64,000 nucleotides of DNA. Origin: Kaistella sp. GTDB lineage: Bacteria > Bacteroidota > Bacteroidia > Flavobacteriales > Weeksellaceae. Below the pieces are notes generated by a model that was not told the origin of the DNA, searched no databases, and saw nothing but the letters and a program-made list of their open reading frames with translations. Shown in pieces: positions 45,909-54,090 of this stretch (its first letter is position 1; every line of letters starts with the position of its first letter). The position numbers and the translations under genes are program-made. The stretch spans positions 186,001-250,000 of the forward strand of contig JAIBEW010000029.1 in the NCBI GenBank assembly GCA_019459085.1. Direction: 5' to 3'.

Positions 45909-45918
45909 TCTTCGCTTT
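45895..45918. terminator. Bidirectional terminator overlapping the tsaB stop
   Basis: AAAGCGAAGA (45895-45904) pairs with TCTTCGCTTT (45909-45918) around ATAA. The TAA of tsaB is partly the loop. Convergent with the PorW gene, whose stop is at 45922. Confidence 0.85.
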
Positions 45919-45921
45919 ATT

Positions 45922-48375
45922 CTATTTTTTGATCTGTATTTCCTGTGGTTCCATCTGCAAATTCTGCCTCTTTTCCTGTCTTCTTTTCTGAAGCGTGGCC
46001 TCCTCCTGTTCGAGTTTTCTCTGCATTTCTCGCACTTCTTCGGGGACCGCGATGTCAATTTTCTTTTCAGGCGCTTTGGGGGCTGGACTCACTATGATTT
46101 TCCCCTGACTGTCGGTCATCTGTACTCCAATATCACTTTTAAGGTAAAGCAGCATTTCTTTGGCCTTTTCGCCTTCCGGTGTTTTTCCATAATTCAGGGC
46201 AATCTGTTCGAGCTGTAGGATCATAATTTCCTTTCCGCTTGTTTTTCCTGCATTAAAGGCATTCAGCAGCGACAGTTTCGGGACCAGTGCATCTTTTGGA
46301 TAAGCGGTGAGCGCTTTTTCAATCGTGCTTTTGCTTTCTTCAAACCTTTCATTTTCATACAGGGCAAAAGCGGTTTTATATGAATTTTCTGCTTCCACAT
46401 TCGACTTTACGAAAGAATTGTTCCTTGGATTTCTTGCGAATTCTGCGTAAGAAGTATATGGATATTCGGCCAAAAGAATCTGTTTTGCTCTTTCTCCGGC
46501 GGAAGGATTTTTTTCATAATTCATCGCGAAAATCTCGTAAAGCGTCTGCAACATTACTTTTTCTTCCGGCTTCTGATCTACCAGATCATACAGTGTTTTC
46601 GTAGCAAGCGGAGTGTTGGAGAAGAAATTCTCGTACATGATTCCAAGACCAAGTGAAGCCGTATCACGGTCTTTTTTGAGGCTCGACAGAACATTCTGGT
46701 CTGTCGGTATTTTTTCGGTGTAAAAAGAAGCTTCAAACCTTCTCGGATTCTGTACTGACGTAATGCCCAACGCATCATTTTTTAAATCATCGATGGAAGA
46801 CATTCTTGCGGAATACCTCCAGTTATCGGACAAGGCTCTGTTTCCCCAAACCTGTTTGAACGTAGCCGAGCCTTTGGAGACATTGTTCTGGTTGGCAAAA
46901 TAGAAGCCTTTGGAACCGGAAAAATCCTGAAAACCAGTGCTGTTATTGGCAAAAATTGAATTCGCAATGTAATCGCCGCCGGCAAAATCCTTGGCTCTTT
47001 CATCCCGTTTCCGGGCCAATTCTTCCTGTTCTTCCTTCGCTTTTATTTTGGTAATGTATGCAGCGAAGTAGTCATTCCGCTGGTTTTCATTCATTCGCGT
47101 TAAAGCCAGAATGCTGTCATTTTTTTTGATGAGATAATAGTTTTTTGCAATTTTTTTAATGTATTCCGACTGTTCCTTCAATAAAATTTTAGAAGGTTCG
47201 TAGGTCATTGAAGCCAATGCGGAATCATAAAAAGCTCCGGCTGAGATATATTCGTTATCCTCCAGATAGCTTTTCCCGATCTCATAATAATTTAAACCCC
47301 TGATCTGCGGATCGGAAACTTTTTCGTTCAGTGATTTCCTGAAAAAGGCAGAAGCTTCCTCTTTTTTTCCGGCTTTCGCGGCCATTAATCCCAACGCGTA
47401 GTAAAATTCATTTTTTCGGGAACCATACGTTCCTTTCTTGCTTATTTTTTCCAGATATTCCTTAGCGCCGTTGTAATCGCCTTTACCATTATAAGTTTTT
47501 GCAATTTCAATCTGCGATTTTACTTCAAACTCAAAATCATTCGCAAGCTGGTAAGCAGAAAGAAAACTTTCGCGCGCTTGTTCATTTTTTCCCTGACTTG
47601 CCAGAATCTGGCCTCTCAGAAATGCGACACGGCTTTTGATTTTGCGGTTTCCATTCACAGCAAACGCGTTTTCCAGTTCCTGAATGGCTTTGTCTTTTTT
47701 TCCTGAATTCAGAAGTGATTCGGAGAAGTAAATGCTCAGAAGTTTTTCATAATCTTTATCCAGTTTCTGACTTTTAAGCTGGGTGAAAATATCTTCTGCT
47801 TTATGGTAATCCTTCATTTTAGCGTACGCTAAACCCTGATAAATTTTTGCCAGAGGAATCCGTTTGTCATCCTTCATGTTGGTGAAAAGATAATTGAGTG
47901 CATCAAGCGCAGGAAGAGGTTTGTTTTGATAAATTCTTGACTGAGCTACTACGATATAAGCATCAAAAATGGCCTTGTTTTTTTCTTCACCATCTCTGGT
48001 TACCGAATATTTATCAATCGCTTTTAAAGCTTTGGCCTCAGCAATTTCCAATACAGTGGCGGAAGTGTTTGCAGGCTGTCCGGGAACCGAACGGGCGTTA
48101 GCAGTGGTTTTGTCTGTCAGAAGTTGAGTTTGTCCGAGTTCGCTTCCAACCGGCTGTTCATCATACGTAAGCAACGGAATATACGGCGCGTAAAAATTAT
48201 CCTTATGTGCTTTGTCTCTGCTTTCAAACTCGTAATTCAGGGCATCTTTGGCATTGAAAAGCGTGTTGTAATTGGTTGAAAAGCCCTTCAGAAAAGCAGA
48301 ACGTTTCTCCGGCTTCTTTGTGGCACAGGAAACAATCGCGATAAGTATGAGGAGGTAAAAGATGTTTTTTTTCAT
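45922..48375 (-). CDS. Type IX secretion system lipoprotein PorW/SprE
   Basis: TPR-rich outer-membrane lipoprotein needed for the type IX secretion system and gliding in Bacteroidota. The 817-residue protein has a lipoprotein signal (LLILIAIVSCATKK, Cys17 lipidated), then the PorW-type start KRSAFLKGFSTNYNTLFNAKDALNYEFE, and about ten TPR-like helix pairs (for example IPLAKIYQGLAYAKMKDYHKAEDIF, ESFLSAYQLANDFEFEVKSQIEIAKTYNGKG). The C terminus is Glu/Lys/Gln rich and probably coiled coil. No other T9SS genes are nearby. Confidence 0.9.
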   Translation of the reverse strand: MKKNIFYLLILIAIVSCATKKPEKRSAFLKGFSTNYNTLFNAKDALNYEFESRDKAHKDNFYAPYIPLLTYDEQPVGSELGQTQLLTDKTTANARSVPGQPANTSATVLEIAEAKALKAIDKYSVTRDGEEKNKAIFDAYIVVAQSRIYQNKPLPALDALNYLFTNMKDDKRIPLAKIYQGLAYAKMKDYHKAEDIFTQLKSQKLDKDYEKLLSIYFSESLLNSGKKDKAIQELENAFAVNGNRKIKSRVAFLRGQILASQGKNEQARESFLSAYQLANDFEFEVKSQIEIAKTYNGKGDYNGAKEYLEKISKKGTYGSRKNEFYYALGLMAAKAGKKEEASAFFRKSLNEKVSDPQIRGLNYYEIGKSYLEDNEYISAGAFYDSALASMTYEPSKILLKEQSEYIKKIAKNYYLIKKNDSILALTRMNENQRNDYFAAYITKIKAKEEQEELARKRDERAKDFAGGDYIANSIFANNSTGFQDFSGSKGFYFANQNNVSKGSATFKQVWGNRALSDNWRYSARMSSIDDLKNDALGITSVQNPRRFEASFYTEKIPTDQNVLSSLKKDRDTASLGLGIMYENFFSNTPLATKTLYDLVDQKPEEKVMLQTLYEIFAMNYEKNPSAGERAKQILLAEYPYTSYAEFARNPRNNSFVKSNVEAENSYKTAFALYENERFEESKSTIEKALTAYPKDALVPKLSLLNAFNAGKTSGKEIMILQLEQIALNYGKTPEGEKAKEMLLYLKSDIGVQMTDSQGKIIVSPAPKAPEKKIDIAVPEEVREMQRKLEQEEATLQKRRQEKRQNLQMEPQEIQIKK

Positions 48376-48477
48376 TATTCAAATATAACTGGCTAAATAT
48401 CATTTTAGTATAATAAATATCAATTATTTATCTGTAAAAATAATGAAAAAATTATTTGGAACCATTTTATCCGTCAA

Positions 48478-49035
48478 TTATTCCCAATCGCGCAGCAGCT
48501 GGTAGATGAGGTGGGTTGGAAGGCCCATAACGGTGTAGAAACTGCCCTCAATTTTTTTGATTTTCGCCATTCCGAACCATTCCTGGACGCCATAACTTCC
48601 GGCTTTGTCGAAAGGTTTGCAGCGTTCTATATAAAAATCGATTTCTTCATCGCCCACTTCTTCAATCTCTACAAACGCGACGTCGGTCTGCGAAACTGTT
48701 TTTTCGGAAGTTCTGAGGGTAATTCCCGTGTACACTTCATGCGTTTGTCCGGAAAGTTTCCTGATCATTTCTTTTGCATGTTCGGCATCCTGAGGTTTTC
48801 CAAGAACTTCATTTCCAACAGCGACAATGGTATCGGCAGTTATTAAAATTTCGTCTTTTTCCAGTTTTCGGAAGGCATTTGCCTTTAGTTCTGAAAGATA
48901 TTGTGCAATTTCTTTCACATCAAGAGTTTCCGGATAAATTTCATCACAGTCTAAAGGAACGGTTTCAAAATCGTAGCCTAAACCCCGCAGGAGTTCTTTT
49001 CTTCTGGGAGACTGTGAGGCAAGAAGGATTTTCAT
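48478..49035 (-). CDS. Maf-family nucleotide pyrophosphatase
   Basis: Hydrolyses non-canonical or modified nucleoside triphosphates to monophosphates. The 185-residue protein starts with the family signature LLASQSPRRKELLRGLGYDFETVP (about 3-26), has ADTIVAVGNEVLGKPQD and the later KAGSYGVQEWFG, and ends as usual. The length fits the YhdE/YceF type; the exact substrate (dTTP/UTP or m7GTP) cannot be told. It follows kdsC by 11 bp on the same strand. Confidence 0.92.
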   Translation of the reverse strand: MKILLASQSPRRKELLRGLGYDFETVPLDCDEIYPETLDVKEIAQYLSELKANAFRKLEKDEILITADTIVAVGNEVLGKPQDAEHAKEMIRKLSGQTHEVYTGITLRTSEKTVSQTDVAFVEIEEVGDEEIDFYIERCKPFDKAGSYGVQEWFGMAKIKKIEGSFYTVMGLPTHLIYQLLRDWE

Positions 49036-49046
49036 TTTTTTTAAAT

Positions 49047-49565
49047 TTAAACGGATTGGGTATTGTCTTCAATCCAGTTGCCCTGAATTTTCATGACCTG
49101 TTCAATTACATCGCGCACTGCGCCTTTTCCGCCATGGACAGGGGAAATGTATTCGGAAATTTCCTTTACTTCGGGAACCGCATTAATCGGGCAGGCGGAA
49201 ATTCCGGAAATCCGCATGATTTTCATATCAGGCAGATCATCACCCATAGTCAGAATTTCATCGTTCTGCAGATTGTATTTTGTTTTGAACTCTTCGAATT
49301 TTTGAAATTTATCAGAAACTTTCGTATAATAGTCTGTAATTCCGAGATAATTGATACGGTTGCGCACGGCAGGATCGTCGCCGCCCGTGATTACTGCTAT
49401 TTTGTAATTATTTTTTACTGCTTTTACCACCGCATAACCGTCCAGAACATTCATCACGCGGCACATGCTGTTATCGGGCATCAGATAAACACTTCCGTCG
49501 GTAAAAACACCGTCAACATCAAATACAAAGGCTTTAATGTCCGAAAGTTTCGATTTATAACTCAT
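49047..49565 (-). CDS. kdsC: KdsC-type HAD phosphatase (KDO 8-phosphate phosphatase)
   Basis: Releases phosphate from 3-deoxy-D-manno-octulosonate 8-phosphate in lipid A core synthesis. The 172-residue single-domain HAD phosphatase has the nucleophile Asp in FVFDVDGVFTDGSVYL (about 13-28), ITGG (about 58-61), the Lys before ILTMGDDLPDMKIM (third motif) and no cap domain. This is the C1-less tetrameric KdsC type. Its start overlaps the end of the DUF2520-type gene by about 11 bp, so the genes form a unit with maf. Confidence 0.92.
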   Translation of the reverse strand: MSYKSKLSDIKAFVFDVDGVFTDGSVYLMPDNSMCRVMNVLDGYAVVKAVKNNYKIAVITGGDDPAVRNRINYLGITDYYTKVSDKFQKFEEFKTKYNLQNDEILTMGDDLPDMKIMRISGISACPINAVPEVKEISEYISPVHGGKGAVRDVIEQVMKIQGNWIEDNTQSV

Positions 49566-50307
49566 ACATTTTTTTTATAGATTCGTTCATGGTTCTGTAG
49601 ATTTTGAGATGTTCTTCATCCATCAGTAAAGATTCATGAAGCTTTAAAACCCTTTCGTCGTTCCTGACGGCGGGTCCGGTTTGAGCCAGTTTTGGCTCTA
49701 TCTGCAAAATTTTCGAAGTCGTTTCCTCAATTAAAGGGAAAAACCACGAAAACGGAATATTTTGGGAATCGGAAATTTCTTTCGCCCTCGCAAACAGGTG
49801 ATTCACAAAGTTGCAAGCAAAAACTGCGGTAAGATGAACGTATTTTCTCTTCTCGTAATCGGAAACGGCCACATTTTGAGAGATTTTCAGCGCAATATTT
49901 TTCATCAATTCCACATCCTCCTCATTTTCGCCTTCAATGAAGAAAGGAATTTCAGCATAATTAAGTTCCTTGGATTTCGAAAAGGTCTGCAACGGATAAA
50001 AACTTGCTTTCCGGTAATTTCCTTCCAGAATTTCTTTCGGAAGCGAACCTGAAGTGTGGGCAACCAGGCAGTTTTCTTTTTTAATCTTTTTGGAAATTTC
50101 CTGAACGGCATCATCGTTCACGGCAATCAAATAGAAATCGGCATCTGCGAGTTCTCCGGAAGAGTAAGGAATTGAAAACTTTTCAGAGATTTCTTTCAAG
50201 GCGTCTTCGTTCCTGCCAAAAATCTGGGAAATTTCAATTTTTTTATCGAGAAAAGCCTTGGCCAGATGAAAAGCAATATTGCCCGAACCGAGAATTACAA
50301 TCTTCAT
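49555..50307 (-). CDS. DUF2520-domain Rossmann-like oxidoreductase
   Basis: A 250-residue cytoplasmic protein from the ATG at 50307. It opens with a NAD(P)-binding fold KIVILGSGNIAFHLAKAFLDKKIEI (about 2-26) and contains HTSGSLPKEIL and YPLQTFSKSKELN, the two patterns that mark the DUF2520 family, then a helical domain as in ketopantoate reductase-like proteins (VHLTAVFACNFVNHLFARA). The exact reaction is unknown. It begins the three-gene run DUF2520, kdsC, maf. Confidence 0.85.
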   Translation of the reverse strand: MKIVILGSGNIAFHLAKAFLDKKIEISQIFGRNEDALKEISEKFSIPYSSGELADADFYLIAVNDDAVQEISKKIKKENCLVAHTSGSLPKEILEGNYRKASFYPLQTFSKSKELNYAEIPFFIEGENEEDVELMKNIALKISQNVAVSDYEKRKYVHLTAVFACNFVNHLFARAKEISDSQNIPFSWFFPLIEETTSKILQIEPKLAQTGPAVRNDERVLKLHESLLMDEEHLKIYRTMNESIKKMYEL

Positions 50308-50352
50308 GCAAATATATATGAGCAAATATAATTATTTGGTTTGGACTGAAAA

Positions 50353-50385
50353 TTGGAATGCCTATTTAACTTTTAATTAAATTTG
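50353..50385 (+). promoter_or_regulatory. Predicted promoter of the ECF sigma operon
   Basis: TTG at 50353-50355, spacer of 22 bases and TAAATTTG at 50378-50385, 26 bases before the ATG at 50411. It fits the housekeeping Bacteroidota pattern, not an autoregulated ECF promoter as far as can be seen. Confidence 0.5.
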
Positions 50386-50410
50386 CCATCAAAACCACGA
50401 ATGCATCTCC

Positions 50411-50962
50411 ATGAAGATTAAGGAAGCCGAAATTATTGAGTTGATGTCCAGCGAAAAATCCCGTGAAAAGGGAGTTCGCCTGATGATGGATGCTTACCAA
50501 AGCCGGCTGTATTGGCATATCCGAAGATTTATTGTAGATCATGCGCTGTCTCAGGATATTTTACAGGATACGTTTATTAAAGCCTATTCAAACTTTCATC
50601 AGTTCAAGCAGGACAGTCAGTTGTACACCTGGCTTTACCGGATCGCAACCAACGAAGCGCTTCAGCAGCTTAACAAAATGAAAAAAATGCAGAAAACGGA
50701 TGAAGATGCTGATTATCACATGCAGAACCTAGTTGCAGACAATGTACAAAGTGATGCAGGAGAGATTCAGGTTCTTCTTCAGAAAGCCATTCATACGCTG
50801 CCGGATAAACAGAAACTGGTGTTCAATATGAGGTATTATGATGACTTGCCTTACGAAGAGATGAGTAAAATTCTGGACATGTCGGTAGGAACACTGAAGA
50901 CCAACTACCACTACGCCAAACAGAAGATTGAAGATTATATTAAAGAAAATTACGAAGAATAA
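50411..50962 (+). CDS. ECF-type RNA polymerase sigma factor
   Basis: Directs RNA polymerase to a specific set of promoters, usually for stress or envelope responses. The 183-residue protein has region 2 (LYWHIRRFIVDHALSQDILQDTFIKAYSNFHQF, about 31-63) and region 4 with a helix-turn-helix (LPYEEMSKILDMSVGTLKTNYHYAKQKIEDYI), and no other domain. The next gene begins 11 bp later and encodes a one-helix membrane protein, the usual place for its anti-sigma factor. Promoter at 50353-50385. Confidence 0.93.
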   Translation: MKIKEAEIIELMSSEKSREKGVRLMMDAYQSRLYWHIRRFIVDHALSQDILQDTFIKAYSNFHQFKQDSQLYTWLYRIATNEALQQLNKMKKMQKTDEDADYHMQNLVADNVQSDAGEIQVLLQKAIHTLPDKQKLVFNMRYYDDLPYEEMSKILDMSVGTLKTNYHYAKQKIEDYIKENYEE

Positions 50963-50972
50963 ATTTTTTAAA

Positions 50973-51518
50973 ATGAAAAATTTTGATATAGAAAAATTGG
51001 AACGCATCAATGCCTTTAAAACTCCGGAAATTTTTTTTCCTGACGTTCAGAACAGGGTACTTTCGCAAACCGTTTTTAAAGAAAACAAAACAAAGGTTTT
51101 TAAACTGGATTTTAAATGGGCTGCCGCGGCAGCAGTGATTTTGATTGCAGGACTCACCGCTTTCTTTTTTACAGATAAACAGGAGCAGAACGCGACGGTT
51201 ATTGCGGACACTGAAGTACAAAAAACCACTCCTTTACCGGCGCAACAAACCAAGAGTGAAGAAATGATTGCTTACGAAACGGTAAAAAAGGATTTAACCT
51301 CTGTGGAGAATATGAATCAGACAGATGTAACCGAATATGCAGAGAATAATGTGGTTTCAGTTAAAGAACCGGTGACTACACAAAACACTACGGCAAAAGC
51401 AGCAATGCTTACAGAGGCCGAACAGATCGATCAGCTTTTGGCAGTATTTACTGAAGTTGAACTTTCAGAGATCAGCAAGAATTCAGATCAGGACGTGTAT
51501 TTGGATTTATATAATTAA
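50973..51518 (+). CDS. Probable anti-sigma factor (single-pass membrane protein)
   Basis: A 181-residue protein from the ATG at 50973 (MKNFDIEKLERINAF). It has one hydrophobic helix, about residues 49-68 (WAAAAAVILIAGLTAFFFTD), with a short cytoplasmic part before it and a Thr/Gln/Glu-rich periplasmic part after it. No zinc-binding HxxxCxxC is seen, so it is not a classical ZAS anti-sigma factor; the assignment rests on the neighbouring sigma gene and topology. The last 20 residues (LTEAEQIDQLLAVFTEVELSE) are helical. Confidence 0.7.
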   Translation: MKNFDIEKLERINAFKTPEIFFPDVQNRVLSQTVFKENKTKVFKLDFKWAAAAAVILIAGLTAFFFTDKQEQNATVIADTEVQKTTPLPAQQTKSEEMIAYETVKKDLTSVENMNQTDVTEYAENNVVSVKEPVTTQNTTAKAAMLTEAEQIDQLLAVFTEVELSEISKNSDQDVYLDLYN

Positions 51519-51543
51519 ATTTGAATAACCTAAAGACTTAAAA

Positions 51544-52101
51544 ATGAAGATAAAGAATACCGTTTTTTTACTGTTTCTTTCGATGGGTTCGCTCATGTTT
51601 TCGCAAAAACTTACTTCCGATAACTGGAAGAAAATGAGTGAAAATGAAAGAAAGGAACTGATTAAAAAAATGTCACCTGAAGAAAGAAAGGCACTTTTAA
51701 AAGAATTCAGAGAAAAAATGATGATTTCTGAACTGGAAGTTTCAAAAGAGAATGAAGAGGAATTCAGAGATTTATATACCGAATATCAGGAAAGCCAGAA
51801 ACAGATCAAAAACAAGTTCACGCCCAAGGAAACTTACGACAAACTAAGCGAAGAGGAAGCGAAAGCAGAACTTGAGCGCAGTTTTGAAATCGGGCAGCAG
51901 CTTTTAGACAACCGGAAAAAATATTCCCAGAAGTTTCAAAGACTTATTAAGCCGCAACAGGTTCTGGAACTTTTCCAGACCGAAGGTAAAATCCGGGAAC
52001 GCGTAAATGAAAAACGAAACAAATTTCGGACTCCCAATGAAAGTTCATCTTTCAGAACCAAGTCTGCACCGGGGGGCTTCCGGAATTCAAAACGCCCATA
52101 A
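51544..52101 (+). CDS. Spy/CpxP-like secreted helical protein
   Basis: A 185-residue exported protein (signal NTVFLLFLSMGSLMFSQ). The mature part is highly charged and helical: WKKMSENERKELIKKMSPEERKALLKEFREKMMISELEVS and onward, as in Spy/CpxP-type periplasmic chaperones or metal sensors of sigma-factor operons. The C-terminal 25 residues are basic and Ser/Gly rich. It begins 25 bp after the anti-sigma-like gene, so the three genes are likely one operon. Family assignment is tentative. Confidence 0.65.
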   Translation: MKIKNTVFLLFLSMGSLMFSQKLTSDNWKKMSENERKELIKKMSPEERKALLKEFREKMMISELEVSKENEEEFRDLYTEYQESQKQIKNKFTPKETYDKLSEEEAKAELERSFEIGQQLLDNRKKYSQKFQRLIKPQQVLELFQTEGKIRERVNEKRNKFRTPNESSSFRTKSAPGGFRNSKRP

Positions 52102-52121
52102 TAGTTTATTTTTTAATGTTT

Positions 52122-52154
52122 GAACGCCCTTTGCAAATTTTGCAAAGGGCGTTC
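52122..52154. repeat. 14-bp perfect inverted repeat
   Basis: GAACGCCCTTTGCA (52122-52135) pairs with TGCAAAGGGCGTTC (52141-52154) around AATTT. A stable hairpin without a T tract on either strand. It sits behind the sigma operon and ahead of lepA, so it may terminate or protect the transcript. Confidence 0.7.
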
Positions 52155-52189
52155 TGCATCTAATCATTCATAAAATCAAATGAAAACAC

Positions 52190-52197
52190 TAAATTTG
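52190..52197 (+). promoter_or_regulatory. -7 box ahead of lepA
   Basis: TAAATTTG, 19 bases before the ATG at 52217; no -33 partner found. Confidence 0.35.
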
Positions 52198-52216
52198 CAA
52201 CCTATCCTGTAATTTA

Positions 52217-54013
52217 ATGAAAAACATAAGAAATTTCTGCATCATTGCACATATCGATCACGGCAAATCCACACTGGCAGACCGCCTTCTAGAATATACC
52301 CATACCGTGACCCAAAGGGAACTGCAGTCGCAAACTTTGGACGATATGGATATTGAAAAAGAACGTGGAATCACCATAAAATCGCACGCCATACAGATGG
52401 ATTATGAACTGAATGGTGAAAAATATATTTTAAACCTGATTGATACACCCGGACACGTGGATTTTTCCTACGAAGTATCGCGGTCTATTGCTGCCTGCGA
52501 AGGCGCGCTCCTTATTGTTGACGCGGCGCAGAGCATTCAGGCACAAACGATCAGCAATCTTTATCTGGCGCTCGAAAATGACTTAACCATCATCCCAATT
52601 CTGAATAAGATCGACTTACCGTCGGCAAATCCGGAAGAAGTGACCGATGAAATCATGAATTTAATCGGCTGCGAGTACGAAGATGTTCTGCGTGTTTCCG
52701 GAAAAACGGGCGAAGGGGTACACGAACTTTTAGAGCATATCGTTAATAGAATACCCGCTCCGGTTGGAGATGAAAATGGCCCGTTACAGGCTTTGGTTTT
52801 CGACTCGGTTTACAATCCGTTCCGTGGAATTGAAGCATATTTTAAAGTCGTAAACGGAAGCATCAAAAAAGGTCAGCGTATTAAATTCATGGCGACCGGA
52901 AAAATGTATGAAGCCGATGAAGTGGGAACTTTAAAACTGAAGCAGGCACCAAAAGCTGAAATTAAAACCGGCGACGTAGGTTACATTATTTCCGGGATTA
53001 AAGATGCGCGCGAAGTAAAGGTTGGAGATACGATCACCACGTTCGAAAATGGCGCAGAAAAAGCTATCGAAGGTTTCGAAGAAGTAAAACCGATGGTTTT
53101 TGCCGGAATTTATCCGATAGAAGCTGAAGATTTTGAAGAATTGAGATTTTCTCTTGAAAAACTCAGACTGAATGATGCCTCATTGGTTTTCGAGCCGGAA
53201 AGTTCAGCAGCATTGGGTTTTGGATTCCGTTGCGGATTCCTCGGAATGCTTCACATGGAAATCGTTCAGGAGAGACTCGACCGTGAATTTAATATGGATG
53301 TCATCACGACCGTTCCCAACGTTTCTTACCACGGTTACACCAAAAAAGATCCGGAAAAGATGATCTTGATTAACAATCCTTCAGAAATGACTGATCCCAT
53401 GACGATGGATAGGGTAGAGGAACCTTTTATTAAAGCATCCATCATTACAAAATCAGATTTTGTAGGCGCTGTAATGACTTTATGTATCGAAAAAAGAGGC
53501 GAAATTGTTACCCAGAATTATTTAACTTCAGACCGCGTTGAGATGGTTTTCAATATGCCTTTGGCAGAAGTGGTTTTCGATTTTTATGACCGTTTGAAAT
53601 CTATTTCTAAAGGTTACGCGTCTTTCGATTATCATCCGATCGGTTTCCGCGCTTCCAAATTGGTGAAGATGGATATTCTTATCAATGGCGATATGGTAGA
53701 TGCGCTTTCATCTCTGATTCACGACAGCAACGCTTATTATATCGGAAAAAGAATGTGCGAAAAACTGCGCGAACTGATTCCGAGGCAGCAGTTTGATATT
53801 GCCGTTCAGGCCGCATTAGGTGCGAAAGTAATCGCGCGCGAGACCATTAAAGCTTTAAGAAAAGACGTGACGGCAAAATGTTACGGAGGTGATATTTCGA
53901 GAAAACGTAAACTCCTTGAAAAACAGAAAGAAGGAAAGAAAAAAATGAAGCAAATCGGTAGGGTTGAGGTTCCGCAATCGGCATTTATGGCGGTTTTAAA
54001 ACTGAATGACTAA
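52217..54013 (+). CDS. lepA: Elongation factor 4 (LepA)
   Basis: GTPase that acts on the ribosome during initiation or stalled elongation. The 598-residue protein has the G1 loop AHIDHGKST (about 11-19), G3 DTPGHVDF (about 77-84) and G4 NKID (about 131-134), the EF-G-like domains II, III and V, and the LepA-specific C-terminal domain with [19 protein letters not shown] and the Lys-rich end. Length is normal (about 598). Confidence 0.97.
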   Translation: MKNIRNFCIIAHIDHGKSTLADRLLEYTHTVTQRELQSQTLDDMDIEKERGITIKSHAIQMDYELNGEKYILNLIDTPGHVDFSYEVSRSIAACEGALLIVDAAQSIQAQTISNLYLALENDLTIIPILNKIDLPSANPEEVTDEIMNLIGCEYEDVLRVSGKTGEGVHELLEHIVNRIPAPVGDENGPLQALVFDSVYNPFRGIEAYFKVVNGSIKKGQRIKFMATGKMYEADEVGTLKLKQAPKAEIKTGDVGYIISGIKDAREVKVGDTITTFENGAEKAIEGFEEVKPMVFAGIYPIEAEDFEELRFSLEKLRLNDASLVFEPESSAALGFGFRCGFLGMLHMEIVQERLDREFNMDVITTVPNVSYHGYTKKDPEKMILINNPSEMTDPMTMDRVEEPFIKASIITKSDFVGAVMTLCIEKRGEIVTQNYLTSDRVEMVFNMPLAEVVFDFYDRLKSISKGYASFDYHPIGFRASKLVKMDILINGDMVDALSSLIHDSNAYYIGKRMCEKLRELIPRQQFDIAVQAALGAKVIARETIKALRKDVTAKCYGGDISRKRKLLEKQKEGKKKMKQIGRVEVPQSAFMAVLKLND

Positions 54014-54040
54014 GCGCCTCAGCTATCTTTATAAAATTTA

Positions 54041-54067
54041 AAATTCCTGATATTTTCAGGAATTTTT
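54041..54067 (+). terminator. Terminator after lepA
   Basis: AAATTCCTGA (54041-54050) pairs with TCAGGAATTT (54056-54065) with a T run behind it. The M14 gene starts 24 bp later on the same strand, so it probably has its own start within the A/T-rich gap. Confidence 0.8.
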
Positions 54068-54090
54068 GTTATTTTTAATAAATTTTACCA

